A stretch of DNA of 64,000 bases, from the NCBI GenBank assembly GCA_019828565.1, contig JAHDYR010000005.1, forward strand, positions 1,240,001-1,304,000, in the 5' to 3' direction. Both the position numbers and the translations under genes were made by a program. Origin of the DNA: Carpediemonas membranifera (taxonomy: Eukaryota; Fornicata). This document shows, one piece after another, positions 41,294 to 51,469 of this stretch; the first letter of the stretch is position 1; each line of letters starts with the position of its first letter. The notes under the pieces were generated by a model that did not search any database, was not told the origin of the DNA, and was given only the letters and a program-made list of their open reading frames with translations.

Positions 41294-43900
41294 ATGTCAC
41301 AAATGAGGGCTACGCTTCGCTGGGAGCTTCAAGATGCTCTTATCTTTGCTCCAAGAGACGAGGAGAACGTGAATATTATTCTTGCTAATGTGTACCGCTC
41401 TCTTGATCCCGAGTTTGGACGTCGCGCTGTTGGAAGCGCCGAAGGAACGGGCTCCAAGGAACTGGCACGCCATACGTTCTCTCACATCGTTCATGAGCTC
41501 GTCAATTCTGCTATCATTGATCGAGAAGAGGTTGATCAGGCGTTCTTGGCTATCAACCCACGTAAGTTCGCTGGAGTCGTGAGGAGCTATACCCAACAAC
41601 GCTTTTGGACAGAGGCTTTCGTCTCACGCCACCGTGAGATACCACGCCTTCAGGATCGCATTGCGGTCCTCGAGCGGACAGTTGCTAACACTGAACGAGT
41701 CATGTGCTTAGTGAACGCCCTTCGGTCGGTCTCAGAGGGCGTCAATTCTGTCTCTGACAGCGTTGTCATATTTAACAACATCGCGTCCAAGCTTGGCTGT
41801 GGGGAGGAGGTGATTCGACAGTCGAACAACCAGTTGAGGTTGATGAGCGTCGATGGTGACATCAGGAGACTAAGCGGCATCGAAGCCATTCTTTCCGAAA
41901 AACAGTTCGACTTCCTCGCCCCACTAGTGCCGACAACACTCGAAACAGGTCACAATACGTTCAGGTACAAGGATGACAAGGCGTACCCCCTAGAGCAGAC
42001 GCTGCGCTTCCGTGCATCAGAGGATGACATCCCCCTTGTCAGAGACTCGGCCAGATCCATTGGTATTGACGCCGACGTTTCGGTGGAGGGTGCTTTCATG
42101 ACGGTTTTCTACAACTCGGTGACTGCTCGCGATGCACACATCCCGCACCTGAAAACTCTCGGTTTCACGCTGAAGAAGCTCACGAGCGCCACATGGCAGT
42201 ATGTCCAAGAGGCACATTTTGATCTTCGTGCCCACTTCGAGAAACTTGTCGCATATCCACAGGCCGCTTGTCTGACCGTCAAGGAGCGTGATGCAGTCAG
42301 TGCCGCTCTGAACCAACAGCGGTCACACGTTGACCCAGACGAACAGCCCCGGACCATTCCTCTCGTCCTCATTGTTTGGTTCGATGCCTGGAAGAGCCAG
42401 ACGACAGCCCTGAAGTGCCGCTTCTACGATCCCAATGGCTTCGTGTTTCCCTCGATTCTGACGCCCCCTTTTCGCGTGTTAGAATACCAAGGTAAGGAAA
42501 GTGACATCCGGTCACATTTCTCTGTTGTCGATCAGATCATTGACATGGCTTGCAAGGCTGTGCCAAAGGTACGAGACACACGTCATTACTGCTCGATCGA
42601 GAAGCTCATACTGATCGCTGACCACCCTGCTATGGCGAAGATGATCGGAACCACATGCGGCGGTGACTATCCCTCCCCATTCCAGCCAATCCACGCGGCA
42701 AACAAGGGGTGGAGTCCATTCGGCGTTAGATATCGTTTGTCGCTGTACGATGTTGTGAAGGCAAAGCAGATGGTCAGTGACGCAGAGCCTGGGGTCGACC
42801 TGACTCTTGAGTGGGGATCTTTCAAGGCCAAGAAGGAGAAAGTGATTCGCCCCACGATGCTCGCATCAACAGAGATACCGCTCTCGGAAGTATATATATC
42901 CCCGCCAATCATGCACATCAGTCACGATCTGATCGAGCAGTTCGGAAATATCTTTAAGATGTTCCCCAGCTACACCGTTGAAGGGCGCGGAGAGGAGAGA
43001 GCCTCATCCTGGCGCCTCATCTCTGGCGCCCTCATCCCTGGCGCCTCATCTCTGGCGCCTCATCTCTGGCGCCTCATCCCTGGCGCCTCATCCCTGGCGC
43101 CCTCATCCCTGGCGCCTCATCTCTGGCGCCTCATCCTGGCGCCTCATCCCTGGCGCCTCATCCCTGGCGCCTCATTCCTGGCGCCTCATCCCTGGCGCCT
43201 CATCCCTGGCGCCTCATCCATGGCGCCTCATCCCTGGCGCCTCATCCCTGGCGCCTCATCTCTGGCGCCTCATCCTGGCGCCTCATCCCTGGCGCCTCAT
43301 CCCTGGCGCCTCATCCCTGGCGCCTCATCCCTGGCGCCTCATCCCTGGCGCCTCATCTCTGGCGCCTCATCCCTGGCGCCTCATCCCTGGCGCCTCATCC
43401 CTGGCGCCTCATCCCTGGCGCCTCATCCATGGCGCCTCATCCCTGGCGCCTCATCTCTGGCGCCTCATCCTGGCGCCTCATCCCTGGCGCCTCATCCCTG
43501 GCGCCTCATCCCTGGCGCCTCATCCTGGCGCCTCATCCCTGGCGCCTCATCCCTGGCGCCCTCATCCCTGGCGCCTCATCTCTGGCGCCTCATCCTGGCG
43601 CCTCATCCCTGGCGCCTCATCCCTGGCGCCTCATCCATGGCGCCTCATCCCTGGCTCCCTCATCCTGGCGCCTCATCCCTGGCGCCCACACAGCACCCCT
43701 ACGCCAGCGCCATCTGCGCCACGCCCACACCGCAACCGCCAGCCCCACGCCAGCCCCGCATCACCGGCGCCCTCAACAGCAAGTTCCATCATCCACATCA
43801 CTCCCTAACAACATCAACGACTCGCCTACCACCGACAGCGATGGCGAAGTCTGCGTTGATGTCGCCAGTGCCAACCCAGCTGGCATACGCGTCGCAATGA
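41294..43900 (+). CDS. Candidate DDE transposase of element B, C-terminus replaced by minisatellite
   Basis: ATG at 41294 (a non-ATG extension starts at 41288). Residues 1-200: N-terminal domain and coiled coil (RIAVLERTVANTERV). Core: IVWFDAWKSQTTALKC (Asp near residue 364), LIADHPAMAKMIGTTCGGDYPSPF (Asp near 442), SPPIMHISHDLI (near 540). These match the A protein and, in order, TNP2/Plavaka-like DDE transposases (DxPAxxK; xMH); a third catalytic acidic residue is not pinned down. After VEGRGEERASS the frame enters the 14-bp minisatellite (WRLIPGASSLAPHP) and ends in proline-rich sequence, so the natural C-terminus seen in A is lost. Confidence 0.55.
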   Translation: MSQMRATLRWELQDALIFAPRDEENVNIILANVYRSLDPEFGRRAVGSAEGTGSKELARHTFSHIVHELVNSAIIDREEVDQAFLAINPRKFAGVVRSYTQQRFWTEAFVSRHREIPRLQDRIAVLERTVANTERVMCLVNALRSVSEGVNSVSDSVVIFNNIASKLGCGEEVIRQSNNQLRLMSVDGDIRRLSGIEAILSEKQFDFLAPLVPTTLETGHNTFRYKDDKAYPLEQTLRFRASEDDIPLVRDSARSIGIDADVSVEGAFMTVFYNSVTARDAHIPHLKTLGFTLKKLTSATWQYVQEAHFDLRAHFEKLVAYPQAACLTVKERDAVSAALNQQRSHVDPDEQPRTIPLVLIVWFDAWKSQTTALKCRFYDPNGFVFPSILTPPFRVLEYQGKESDIRSHFSVVDQIIDMACKAVPKVRDTRHYCSIEKLILIADHPAMAKMIGTTCGGDYPSPFQPIHAANKGWSPFGVRYRLSLYDVVKAKQMVSDAEPGVDLTLEWGSFKAKKEKVIRPTMLASTEIPLSEVYISPPIMHISHDLIEQFGNIFKMFPSYTVEGRGEERASSWRLISGALIPGASSLAPHLWRLIPGASSLAPSSLAPHLWRLILAPHPWRLIPGASFLAPHPWRLIPGASSMAPHPWRLIPGASSLAPHPGASSLAPHPWRLIPGASSLAPHPWRLISGASSLAPHPWRLIPGASSLAPHPWRLIPGASSLAPHPGASSLAPHPWRLIPGASSWRLIPGASSLAPSSLAPHLWRLILAPHPWRLIPGASSMAPHPWLPHPGASSLAPTQHPYASAICATPTPQPPAPRQPRITGALNSKFHHPHHSLTTSTTRLPPTAMAKSALMSPVPTQLAYASQ
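43007..43690 (+). repeat. 14-bp minisatellite, B copy (about 48 units)
   Basis: Units of CTCATCCCTGGCGC with variants (CTCATCTCTGGCGC, a 13-bp form lacking one C, a 15-bp form CCTCATCCCTGGCGC). All three frames on this strand are open because the unit has no stop in any phase. The right flank (CACACAGCACCCCTACGCC) is shared with the larger inverted copy at 48757-49878 in element C. Confidence 0.97.
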
Positions 43901-44402
43901 ATGAAAATGTTTACGTGTTCTCTTCGTCCCTTCTATCGTCCAGGATCTGCTGTCAGACGTTCATGAGCGATCATCCCTTATCCTGCGGAGCAGCCCAACA
44001 TCAGCTCAAGCGGTTCTGAGCATGCGTACAATGCTTCTGGGGCATGCAGAGTGATCATGTAGGAGCTTTATCACGATTCCAGGCTAGTTAGTGAGGGAAT
44101 TCGTCTGCAGTTCCCGGCAAATCTCATTATCTCCATTATTGCTGCAGTATTCAAAGTAAACGCGAACAATACGATCTGTCTCCATTCATTGGCGCCTCGA
44201 GGAGCGCTTCAGTGCCTCTAGAGCGTGCTTCAGCAGCATTTCGATCGAGATTAAAAATCACCCGAATTCTAGCTCTGTTCTGGCCGCTGCAGGCACCGCT
44301 GGGCGCAATAGAGCTCGGAGCGGCGTTGTCTGCCAAAAAGAGCATATTGCTCCCGGTGAAAATTGAACCCACGATCAGGAGGCTGGGTAGCAAAGACTCT
44401 TC
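43901..44402. other. Spacer between transposase frame and S1 in element B
   Basis: No gene is supported. A 164-codon plus frame at 44212-44706 runs into repeat S1 and shows no conservation with element A beyond that repeat. Confidence 0.5.
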
Positions 44403-45238
44403 CCTCTATGCCACGACTTATGGGAAATCCGCCCTTATTAAGCTTCCTACAGGGAATATAGGCCATTTTGGAGGTATGAGCGACTGGGAGGGGGAGTTTG
44501 GGGGGCATTTACGGTATGGCTGGAGTCTACTCGGGCAGACTATTATAACGAGGCTCAGATCAGACCTCTACGGCAGCTATACGAGGAGAAACGCGCCAGT
44601 AAGGGCACTAGCGGCCCATGGCCGCAGCAGCGCCCAGCCAAACTCAGCTATAGGGTCACCTGAGGCCCCAAATGACGTGCTGATCAGGTCGACTCCCATC
44701 TATTGACTTGGTAATTGCAGAGGGCGTCTGAACGCGATGTCCTAATAACCGACTTGGTCGGAGCGGTTCGGCGATGACTCCGTTGTATTCCACACCTTCT
44801 TTTAATGCCGAAACATGCAGTCCTTTAGAGTCAACGCGCGTCCTGTCCGTCAGGCGAAGGGCATTCAGCAGAGGCATTGCTGCGGTCTGCAGGCCGCCCT
44901 AGCGCTTCAGGATGGCCAACTGCATGATCTGGACCCATGTCTATCAAATCCATTTTGATCACATCAAACGTGTGTCAAATCCGGCAAATCGATTTTTCGA
45001 TTAAAAAAGGGGCAGAGGGGAGGAAGCGACCCATAAGGCGTACCTATGGACCATTTCCTCCCCCCTGCCCGTTTTTTGAGTCTCAACTCTCAATTCCAAA
45101 TTGTCCCTATGTTACTTTTTTCTAGCAGGATTTAAAGTTTGATACTGCGCATGCGTATTGCTTAGGTATAGCCAAGTACTACCATACCACTTTGAAGATC
45201 CAGCTCCGGCTCATCGTCGAGTTCATTTTTTCTTGCAA
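44403..45238. repeat. Subterminal repeat S1, B copy
   Basis: Reverse complement of 2635-3470 at roughly 95% identity, including the hairpin with purine-rich and pyrimidine-rich arms near 45005-45080. It ends at TTCTTGCAA directly beside the TIR. Confidence 0.9.
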
Positions 45239-45240
45239 AA

Positions 45241-45314
45241 TGACTTAAAGTCAAGTTTTGTCCTTGACTTTAAGTCACAAAAACTTGACTTGAAGTCAAG
45301 GAATTGACAGTATG
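45241..45314 (-). repeat. Right TIR of element B
   Basis: Inverse of 38524-38597 with two mismatches; the outer 53 bp are perfect. Ends TTGACAGTATG, followed by the AG duplication. Confidence 0.95.
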
Positions 45315-45316
45315 AG

Positions 45317-47060
45317 CTATGTCCGGTCACACAAGTCTCGGCCTGACCGCCCAGCAGGAGGCCCTCGATAAGCTCAAGCAGAGCCTTACCTCCGCTGACG
45401 CCCTAGCAATTTTCGACGCCACGAAGGAGCATTCTATAATGACCGACGCCTCGGGAGTGGGGTACGGCGCAGTCCTATTGCAAGAGGGCAAGCCTGTCTG
45501 TTACATGTCGAAGGCCTTCAACGCCACACAGTCTCGTTGGTCAACGATTGAGAAGGAGGCGTACGCCATTGTGGCGGCCTTGCAGCGCTGGCGCAAGTTC
45601 CTTGCCTGGGGACCTTTCTCCATACTCACTGACCACCGAAACCTTACCTTCATGTACCGTAGCATCAACCCGAAAGTCAGGAGGTGGGCCGATGCCATTT
45701 CCGACTTGGACTTTGAGATTAAGCACGTCGCCGGCCTGGACAATGGAGCCGCAGATGGTCTGTCCCGTGTGTTTACTATGTTCACTCGCAAAGCTACGAC
45801 CGATGAGATTGAAGAAGCACACACCACCGCCGGCGCCCATCTATCTCGACGACTAACGACCGAGAAGCTTAGAGCCGAAGGGTTGTCGGTGTCGAGAGCC
45901 GCAGTCGACCAGGTGATTGCAGCTTGCCCGGTGTGCCAAGTCCTCGAGAGACCCCACGTCGATACACCGGATGGTCTGCATACCGCCGTTGATGAACCGT
46001 TTAAGCGAGTAGCCATCGACACCTTAGGTCCGTTCCCCAAGTCGCAGGGGTTCACGCACATCTCCGTCATCATAGATATGTGTAGTAGGTGGACCGAGTT
46101 GGTTCCAGTTACAGGTACGACTGCGCAAGCCGCAGTTACGGCGTTCGTTAATAACTGGGTCTTACGCTATGGCTGCCCCGAGGTCTTACAGACTGACGGC
46201 GGGCCCGAGTTTAACAATCAGCTCATGAAGTCCCTGGCCGACGAGATGGGTTTCCACACCCATGTTACGACTCCACATCACCCGCAATCTAATGGCATCG
46301 TCGAACGGGCCAACAGTGGAGTTCTCAAAATCTTGAAGGCCAGAAAGTTCCATTTCCGGGACGCGGACTGGGTCAAGCACTTACCTGTCGCACAATTTAT
46401 CGTCAATTCGACGCCCAGGATACCCACTCACCTCTCACCATCCGAGATCATACTAGGTGTCAACATCAGGATCCCGAACGAGATCATCATCTGCACCCAC
46501 TCGACTAGCGCCGAATACAGGACAGACGCGCGGCGGCTGGCCAAGCCATCCAGCTAGCGAAGGCTAGAATTCAGGCAATGAGAGAGGACGCTCTCGCAAA
46601 CGCCGCATCGTCACGTCAGGAGTTACTGTGCCGGTTCGTGTTGGTCAAGTACCCAGCCAGACCTCCCAACAAGCTGATGCCAGGATGGCGAGGGCCCATG
46701 CGACGGGTCAGTGCGGTTAAGCAAGATGGCGTGACGGTCGCCTATGAAGTTCAGGACCTCAACCAGGGAAGCCAAGGCAAGATATTGAAGGTCGACGCCT
46801 CGCGCGTACGCAGATTTAACCCTGGCAATCTATCCGAGCGAGAGATCAAGGACTTGGCCGCCACGGCGAACGATGAGTGGGAAGTGGACCGTATTTCCAA
46901 ATCGCGAGGGAACGGAACACGAACCAAACGCGAATACCGCGTTCACTGGTCTGGTTTCGAGGACGAGGAGGCGACATGGCAGGATTGGGACTCCGTCAAG
47001 GACCTGGAAGCATTAGATATATATTTGAAGTCTGACCAAGCCAAACTGGACGGTCTATAA
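45317..47060 (+). pseudogene. pol: Ty3/gypsy element G2, pol 3' part (RNase H, integrase, chromodomain)
   Basis: Continues the 36333-38523 frame (first full codon ATG 45319, MSGHTSLGL). RNase H (MTDASGVGYGAVLL, TDHRNLTFMY, NGAADGLSR), integrase (CPVCQ; IDTLGPFP, QTDGGPEFNN, IVERANSGVLK) and, after a one-base shift near 46540, a C-terminal domain with chromodomain (WEVDRIS...YRVHWSGFEDEEATWQDW). The element stops about 40 bp before the 3' end of the next gene; no LTR is visible there. Confidence 0.9.
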
Positions 47061-47102
47061 ATCTTCACCACATCTAATCGCTCCAGCGTCAAGTCATCAG
47101 AT

Positions 47103-47460
47103 TTATTCGTCGTCCGACTCCTCGGTATCGGTCAGCTCGACCAACCAAGACGCGTCAGCGTGGCGCTCAAGATCGTGCTCAGCAAGATAGTCGCGCACAC
47201 AACGGACGAGACAGAGATCGGCGTTCAGCCAGACGATGCTGAGGCCAGAGTAACCCTCATACTGGAGTATGAGAGCGAAGGTCCCAGGTCCACGAGTCGT
47301 TTTGAGGAATTCATGACGGACAACACACGTCACGGTGTAGTAACGGTCCGGGTCCGAGACCTGAATAGGCTCCCAGTGGACCTCGTCACCGATCGCAGGC
47401 AGGTGACCCTCGCGACACAGCTCGTCGACCAGGGTTGCCCAGAAGGCGCTGGGAGCTGAG
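47103..47460 (-). CDS. Unidentified gene split by element C, 3' part
   Basis: C-terminal 118 codons (SAPSAFWATLVDEL...ASWLVELTDTEESDDE). Upstream of 47460 the frame runs into element C. Together with 58545-58289 and 58254-57757, counting the AT duplication once, the coding length is 1113 bp (370 residues), an exact multiple of three, which supports both the insertion junctions and the intron. The segment HWEPIQVSDPDRYYTVTCVVRHEF looks like a small beta domain; the tail is acidic. No family is recognised. Confidence 0.6.
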
Positions 47461-47462
47461 AT

Positions 47463-47518
47463 CATGCAGTCAATTCTGGTACCTTTTCTGGAACAAATGG
47501 TTCCAGAATTGGTTCCAG
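47463..47518 (+). repeat. Left TIR of element C
   Basis: CATGCAGTCAATT, then inverted copies of TTCTGGAA/TTCCAGAA. Perfect match to the inverse of 57701-57756. Confidence 0.95.
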
Positions 47519-47624
47519 AATGCCAGAAAAAATGGCATTTGCAAGAAAAACTAAACGCGTTCAAACAATTTAGCGACGCCTTGCCACGGGGTGTAAAGCA
47601 ATATGCAACTAATACTGGGCCCAA

Positions 47625-48239
47625 GGAACGTTGATACGTACTGCTCTCATGAACTCACTCACTTTTCAGCAGAGCTCGACCAAAAACTAACAGAGGCTTG
47701 CCCGAGGTGTGCTTAAGCCAGCTCCAACTCTCTCTCAGTCTGTGACAGCTCCCCCAAAAAATTATTCTTGCTCAAAGTTGAGGTTTTCGGGAAATACTGC
47801 CAAAAAAGTTTGCTTCTGCTCAAGAACGGGGGATGCGCGTTGGATACCGACACCGTTACGTAACAGTTTAACATTCATTATAACAGCGCTAGCCTCCAGA
47901 TTTCCTTGCGCACGCCTTTATCTGGAGAAAATAGCACAAACTTTCGCAAGCAAACGCAAATCGATAGAAAAATATGTTTCATGTCCAACGGAGCTAAAAC
48001 TGAGCACAGTGTTATTCATCCTTCTATTCTACTAGTTTATCACTTCAAAAGGATCTGAACTTCAGTATTGATGGTGTTATAGGCACTGGTTCGGTTCGAG
48101 TCAAAACTGACTAAACTGTGACGACGGCTAGGTGTTGAAACATGCCATACTCACTCGTAGCGTGGCGCTTAATAGTGCCAGAATTGCTTCACTGCCACAA
48201 ATCAATGGAGGTTCATGTTTGTGCATAAAGTACACAAAC
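47625..48239. other. Left subterminal region of C, no gene seen
   Basis: AT-rich sequence with only short frames (for example 47709-48035) that lack support. 48402-48750 is likewise empty apart from a short TTACC repeat near 48622-48643. Confidence 0.5.
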
Positions 48240-48401
48240 ATGAGAAGACACGAATTCGTCACTGAATTAGAGACGATGCGCATAAGAATCAAAGATTTGG
48301 TTCAAATAGAGGAATACTACCTCTTTGCAGACGATATCGCGAAGGAATACCTTGATGTTGCGTCCATATACCTGATGAAGGCAATCCTACGTTCTCAGTG
48401 A
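48240..48401 (+). CDS. Possible small FIDSR-like gene of element C
   Basis: 53 residues from ATG 48240 (MRRHEFVTELETM), entirely helical, with LVQIEEYYLFADDIAKEYL. It lies where the small genes of A and B lie relative to the TIR, in the same orientation as in B, and shares a loose I-x-x-Y(Y/F)-x-x-(A/D)D pattern with them. Similarity is weak and could be chance. Confidence 0.35.
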   Translation: MRRHEFVTELETMRIRIKDLVQIEEYYLFADDIAKEYLDVASIYLMKAILRSQ

Positions 48402-48756
48402 GGCAACTAGCAAACATGAACCGTATCAAGAGACAAATATTGAAGCACTCCCCGTCCACATCATGTTTGATAAATTTTCTGGTGTCATTCTGCTGTTAAT
48501 ATCAGACAAGCAAACAACGTAGTGATGCGGAGAGACCGCGTGGCAGGGCATGATGCACCTGTTGATACCAGGAGCGCTGTCTGGTATGATGATTAATTGC
48601 AACGAACGCGATCACCGGAAATTACCTTACCTTACCTTACCTGCAGGTACCATGGGTGTTCGTTTTCGTCTCTAAACGCCATCGTGTAAGAGCATAAAGA
48701 GCATTTTCTGTTTACTGTGCCGTTGGGGGATTGATGGCGCTGGCGTAGGGGTGCTG

Positions 48757-49878
48757 TGTAGGCGCCAGGGATGAGGCGCCAGGGATGAGGCGCCAGGGAT
48801 GAGGCGCCAGGGATGAGGCGCCAGGGATGAGGCGCCAGAGATGAGGCGCCATGAATGAGGCGCCAGGATGAGGCGCCAGGGATGAGGCGCCAGAGATGAG
48901 GCGCCATGAATGAGGCGCCAGAGATGAGGCGCCAGGGATGAGGCGCCAGGATGAGGCGCCAGAGATGAGGCGCCAGGGATGAGGCGCCAGGATGAGGCGC
49001 CAGGGATGAGGCGCCAGAGATGAGGCGCCAGGGATGAGGCGCCAGGAATGAGGCGCCAGGATGAGGCGCCAGGATGAGGGCGCCAGAGATGAGGCGCCAG
49101 GGATGAGGCGCCAGAGATGAGGCGCCAGGGATGAGGCGCCAGGATGAGGGCGCCAGAGATGAGGGCGCCAGGGATGAGGGCGCCAGGGATGAGGCGCCAG
49201 AGATGAGGCGCCATGAATGAGGCGCCAGAGATGAGGCGCCAGGGATGAGGGCGCCAGAGATGAGGCGCCAGGGATGAGGCGCCAGGATGAGGGCGCCAGA
49301 GATGAGGCGCCAGGATGAGGCGCCAGAGATGAGGCGCCAGGGATGAGGCGCCAGAGATGAGGCGCCAGGGATGAGGGCGCCAGAGATGAGGCGCCAGGGA
49401 TGAGGCGCCAGGATGAGGGCGCCAGAGATGAGGCGCCAGGGATGAGGCGCCAGGGATGAGGCGCCAGAGATGAGGCGCCAGGGATGAGGCGCCAGGATGA
49501 GGGCGCCAGAGATGAGGCGCCAGGGATGAGGCGCCAGAGATGAGGCGCCAGGGATGAGGCGCCAGGATGAGGCGCCAGGGATGAGGCGCCAGAGATGAGG
49601 CGCCAGGGATGAGGCGCCAGGAATGAGGCGCCAGGATGAGGCGCCAGGATGAGGGCGCCAGAGATGAGGCGCCAGGGATGAGGCGCCAGAGATGAGGCGC
49701 CAGGGATGAGGCGCCAGGATGAGGGCGCCAGAGATGAGGGCGCCAGGGATGAGGGCGCCAGGGATGAGGCGCCAGAGATGAGGCGCCATGAATGAGGCGC
49801 CAGAGATGAGGCGCCAGGGATGAGGGCGCCAGAGATGAGGCGCCAGGATGAGGCGCCAGGGATGAGGCGCCAGGAATG
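48757..49878 (-). repeat. 14-bp minisatellite, C copy (about 80 units)
   Basis: Units GCGCCAGGGATGAG and variants, the reverse complement of the array in B. Long minus-strand frames of about 400 codons run through it only because the unit lacks stops in that direction; I do not call them genes. The 48732-48756 flank matches the right flank of the B array. Confidence 0.97.
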
Positions 49879-50577
49879 AGGAGTACAGTATTAGAACCCC
49901 GAAAACACCATAATACCAACACCAATGAGCTTCATCAAAGAAAAGATATGCTCACTGGCGCCGGTTATGGCGTTTTCGGGGTTCGTCGACCATTCTGCTC
50001 CCAAATCTGCACCTGTATTTTCGTGAGCATGCCCGGGAGCTGGGCCTGACGAGCGATACCGCAGGGACCACGCTCAGATGCTCAGGCTCTGCCAGGCGGC
50101 ACTCGTCAGAATTCTGCACGAAAAAATTCAGACGACGAATGATGGGCAAAGGGCCGCGAAAACGCTGAAGTACCAGCGCAAGTAGAGCGGTTTGCAATAA
50201 AATAGCTTACTTGCGCTGGTGCTGGCGTTTTCGGGGCCCTGAATTGCCTCCGGGCGCTCTCCCGGCGCTCTATCCCCCGGGCGCTCTCCCGGGCTTCTCT
50301 CTCCAGGGCTCTTCTCCCCCGGGCGCTCTCCCGCCGCTCTATCCCCCGGGCTCTTCTCCCGGGCTCTATCCTCCGGGGCTCCTGTCCCCAGCGCTGTTTC
50401 CCAGGCGCTCTGCTCTCCAGCGTCCTCACTCGTAAATTTACGTTGCTGTCTTGTCCTGTACTGCCCTAAAGTGTTCGGCCATGTGGCTTTCATCAACAGG
50501 CCCGTCACATCAGCCATATCAGGGTGACTAGTAAGGCAAGCTAAGCACATATTCAGCTGCATGAATGCCGCCACTTG
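49879..50577. other. Repeat-rich spacer with nested hairpin
   Basis: 50157-50236 is a nested inverted repeat: outer arms with GAAAACGC/GCGTTTTC, inner arms ACCAGCGCAAGTA/TACTTGCGCTGGT. A related sequence is at 7893-7975 in element A. 50240-50400 is a GC-rich imperfect repeat of CCCGGGCGCTCTC type. No gene is supported. Confidence 0.6.
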
Positions 50578-51342
50578 CCCCGAATTGTTCTGATTTCATT
50601 TAGTGTGCACTTTAGGGGATAGTTTCATTGCAACGCCAAAATGGCGAGTTCAGGTTGTAGCAATGATCTGATGCGCGGAACGTACTAGAAAACATTGCAA
50701 TTACAACGCAAAGCAGCGAAAAGCGGAGAAATCAACATCAATAACAACATCAACACCAAAAGAACAGTATCCCAAAGAATTGTGGGCGTTGCTGCGCCAA
50801 AGAGCAATAAATGACCACAAAGCATTCGCTTATGCACAATTAGCTGCCAGAAAGAACACTACACCGTTACTTTGGATCATTCCAGTTCGCCGGAGATGAC
50901 GCAGGTCCAGAACGCTGCCTTGGAGGGCTGGTGAAGCGGTAGTGTAGCGCTTACTCGCCAAGCGGGCGATGGTCTCGACGGGACGGTTGACGGTCTCAAG
51001 GTGGCCCTGCTCTTCGACGTACCAGGCGGACATGCCGATGACGGAGCGGCGCTGACCCTGGCGGACGTTATCCTCGCCCTGGGTGAAGCTGTTCTTGCCG
51101 CAGTACACGTCGATACCGATGGTGAGGCAGGGCTGTAGCATGGAGGCCGAGAAACCATAAACTGCACGGATCCACAAACGTGGATTGGCCTGAACGACAG
51201 CGCTGATGCCCAGACAGTCAGATATACATTCATTTATTCCTGTCTCGCTCTCTTGCCTGTCGGATCGCGACGCTTGACCCACTCAAATGCCTCATCTGTG
51301 AGGGTAGACAGACATGCCGCTGTCCTTATCCTTCCGAGTCAG
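50578..51342. repeat. Direct duplication within C, copy 1
   Basis: About 765 bp almost identical to 55862-56624, starting AATTGTTCTGATTTCATTT and ending CTTCCGAGTC. One G more in this copy near 51303. It includes the PIWI-like fragment and the last codons of the zinc-module gene, here detached from the rest of that gene and abutting the OTU gene's 3' region. Confidence 0.95.
50830..51282 (-). pseudogene. PIWI-like domain fragment, copy 1
   Basis: A 150-codon frame containing LTIGIDVYCGKNSFTQG followed by RRSVIGMSAWYVEEQG. GIDVY...RRSV resembles the start of Argonaute PIWI domains, where the Asp of GIDV is the first catalytic residue (usually GIDVYH; here Cys follows). After ETIARLASKRY the similarity ends and the frame closes at 50830, so the rest of PIWI is missing. 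The N-terminal codons derive from the overlapping end of another gene. Probably non-functional as a slicer. The call rests on motif memory only. Confidence 0.4.
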
Positions 51343-51469
51343 GCTCCTCCTCGTCTGCCTACTTACCCTTCTTCTCCTCTGTCTCCACCTCCTTGTCCTC
51401 CTTCTTCTCCGTCTCAGCCTTCTCCTAAACGTACACAGTCGAACGCACTACAAAGGCATATCCAAATCT

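Larger units (their letters stand above)
38524..45314. mobile_element. TIR DNA element B (6.79 kb)
   Basis: Bounded by 74-bp TIRs (38524-38597, 45241-45314; two mismatches) starting CATACTGTCAATTCC, flanked by a 2-bp duplication AG (38522-38523 and 45315-45316). Because the neighbouring base is C, a 3-bp reading (AGC) is also possible. Excision restores the gypsy G2 frame, which fixes the boundaries. It contains the small FIDSR gene, zinc-finger gene and transposase-like gene, then a 14-bp minisatellite in the transposase frame, then subterminal repeat S1. Compared with A it lacks cargo. Confidence 0.92.

Noticed and set aside
36312-47100. LTRs for gypsy element G2
   Set aside because: No sequence before 36333 recurs after 47060; the same holds for G1 and G3, so no LTR can be called.
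43007-49878. Minisatellite as a CRISPR-like array
   Set aside because: Units are contiguous with no unique spacers, and the setting is a eukaryotic transposon.
48632-49925. Two overlapping minus-strand frames of 385 and 417 codons rich in WRLIPGASSLAPH
   Set aside because: They are produced by the 14-bp minisatellite, which has no stop codon in any frame on that strand. No conserved domain, and unit length variation shuffles the frame.
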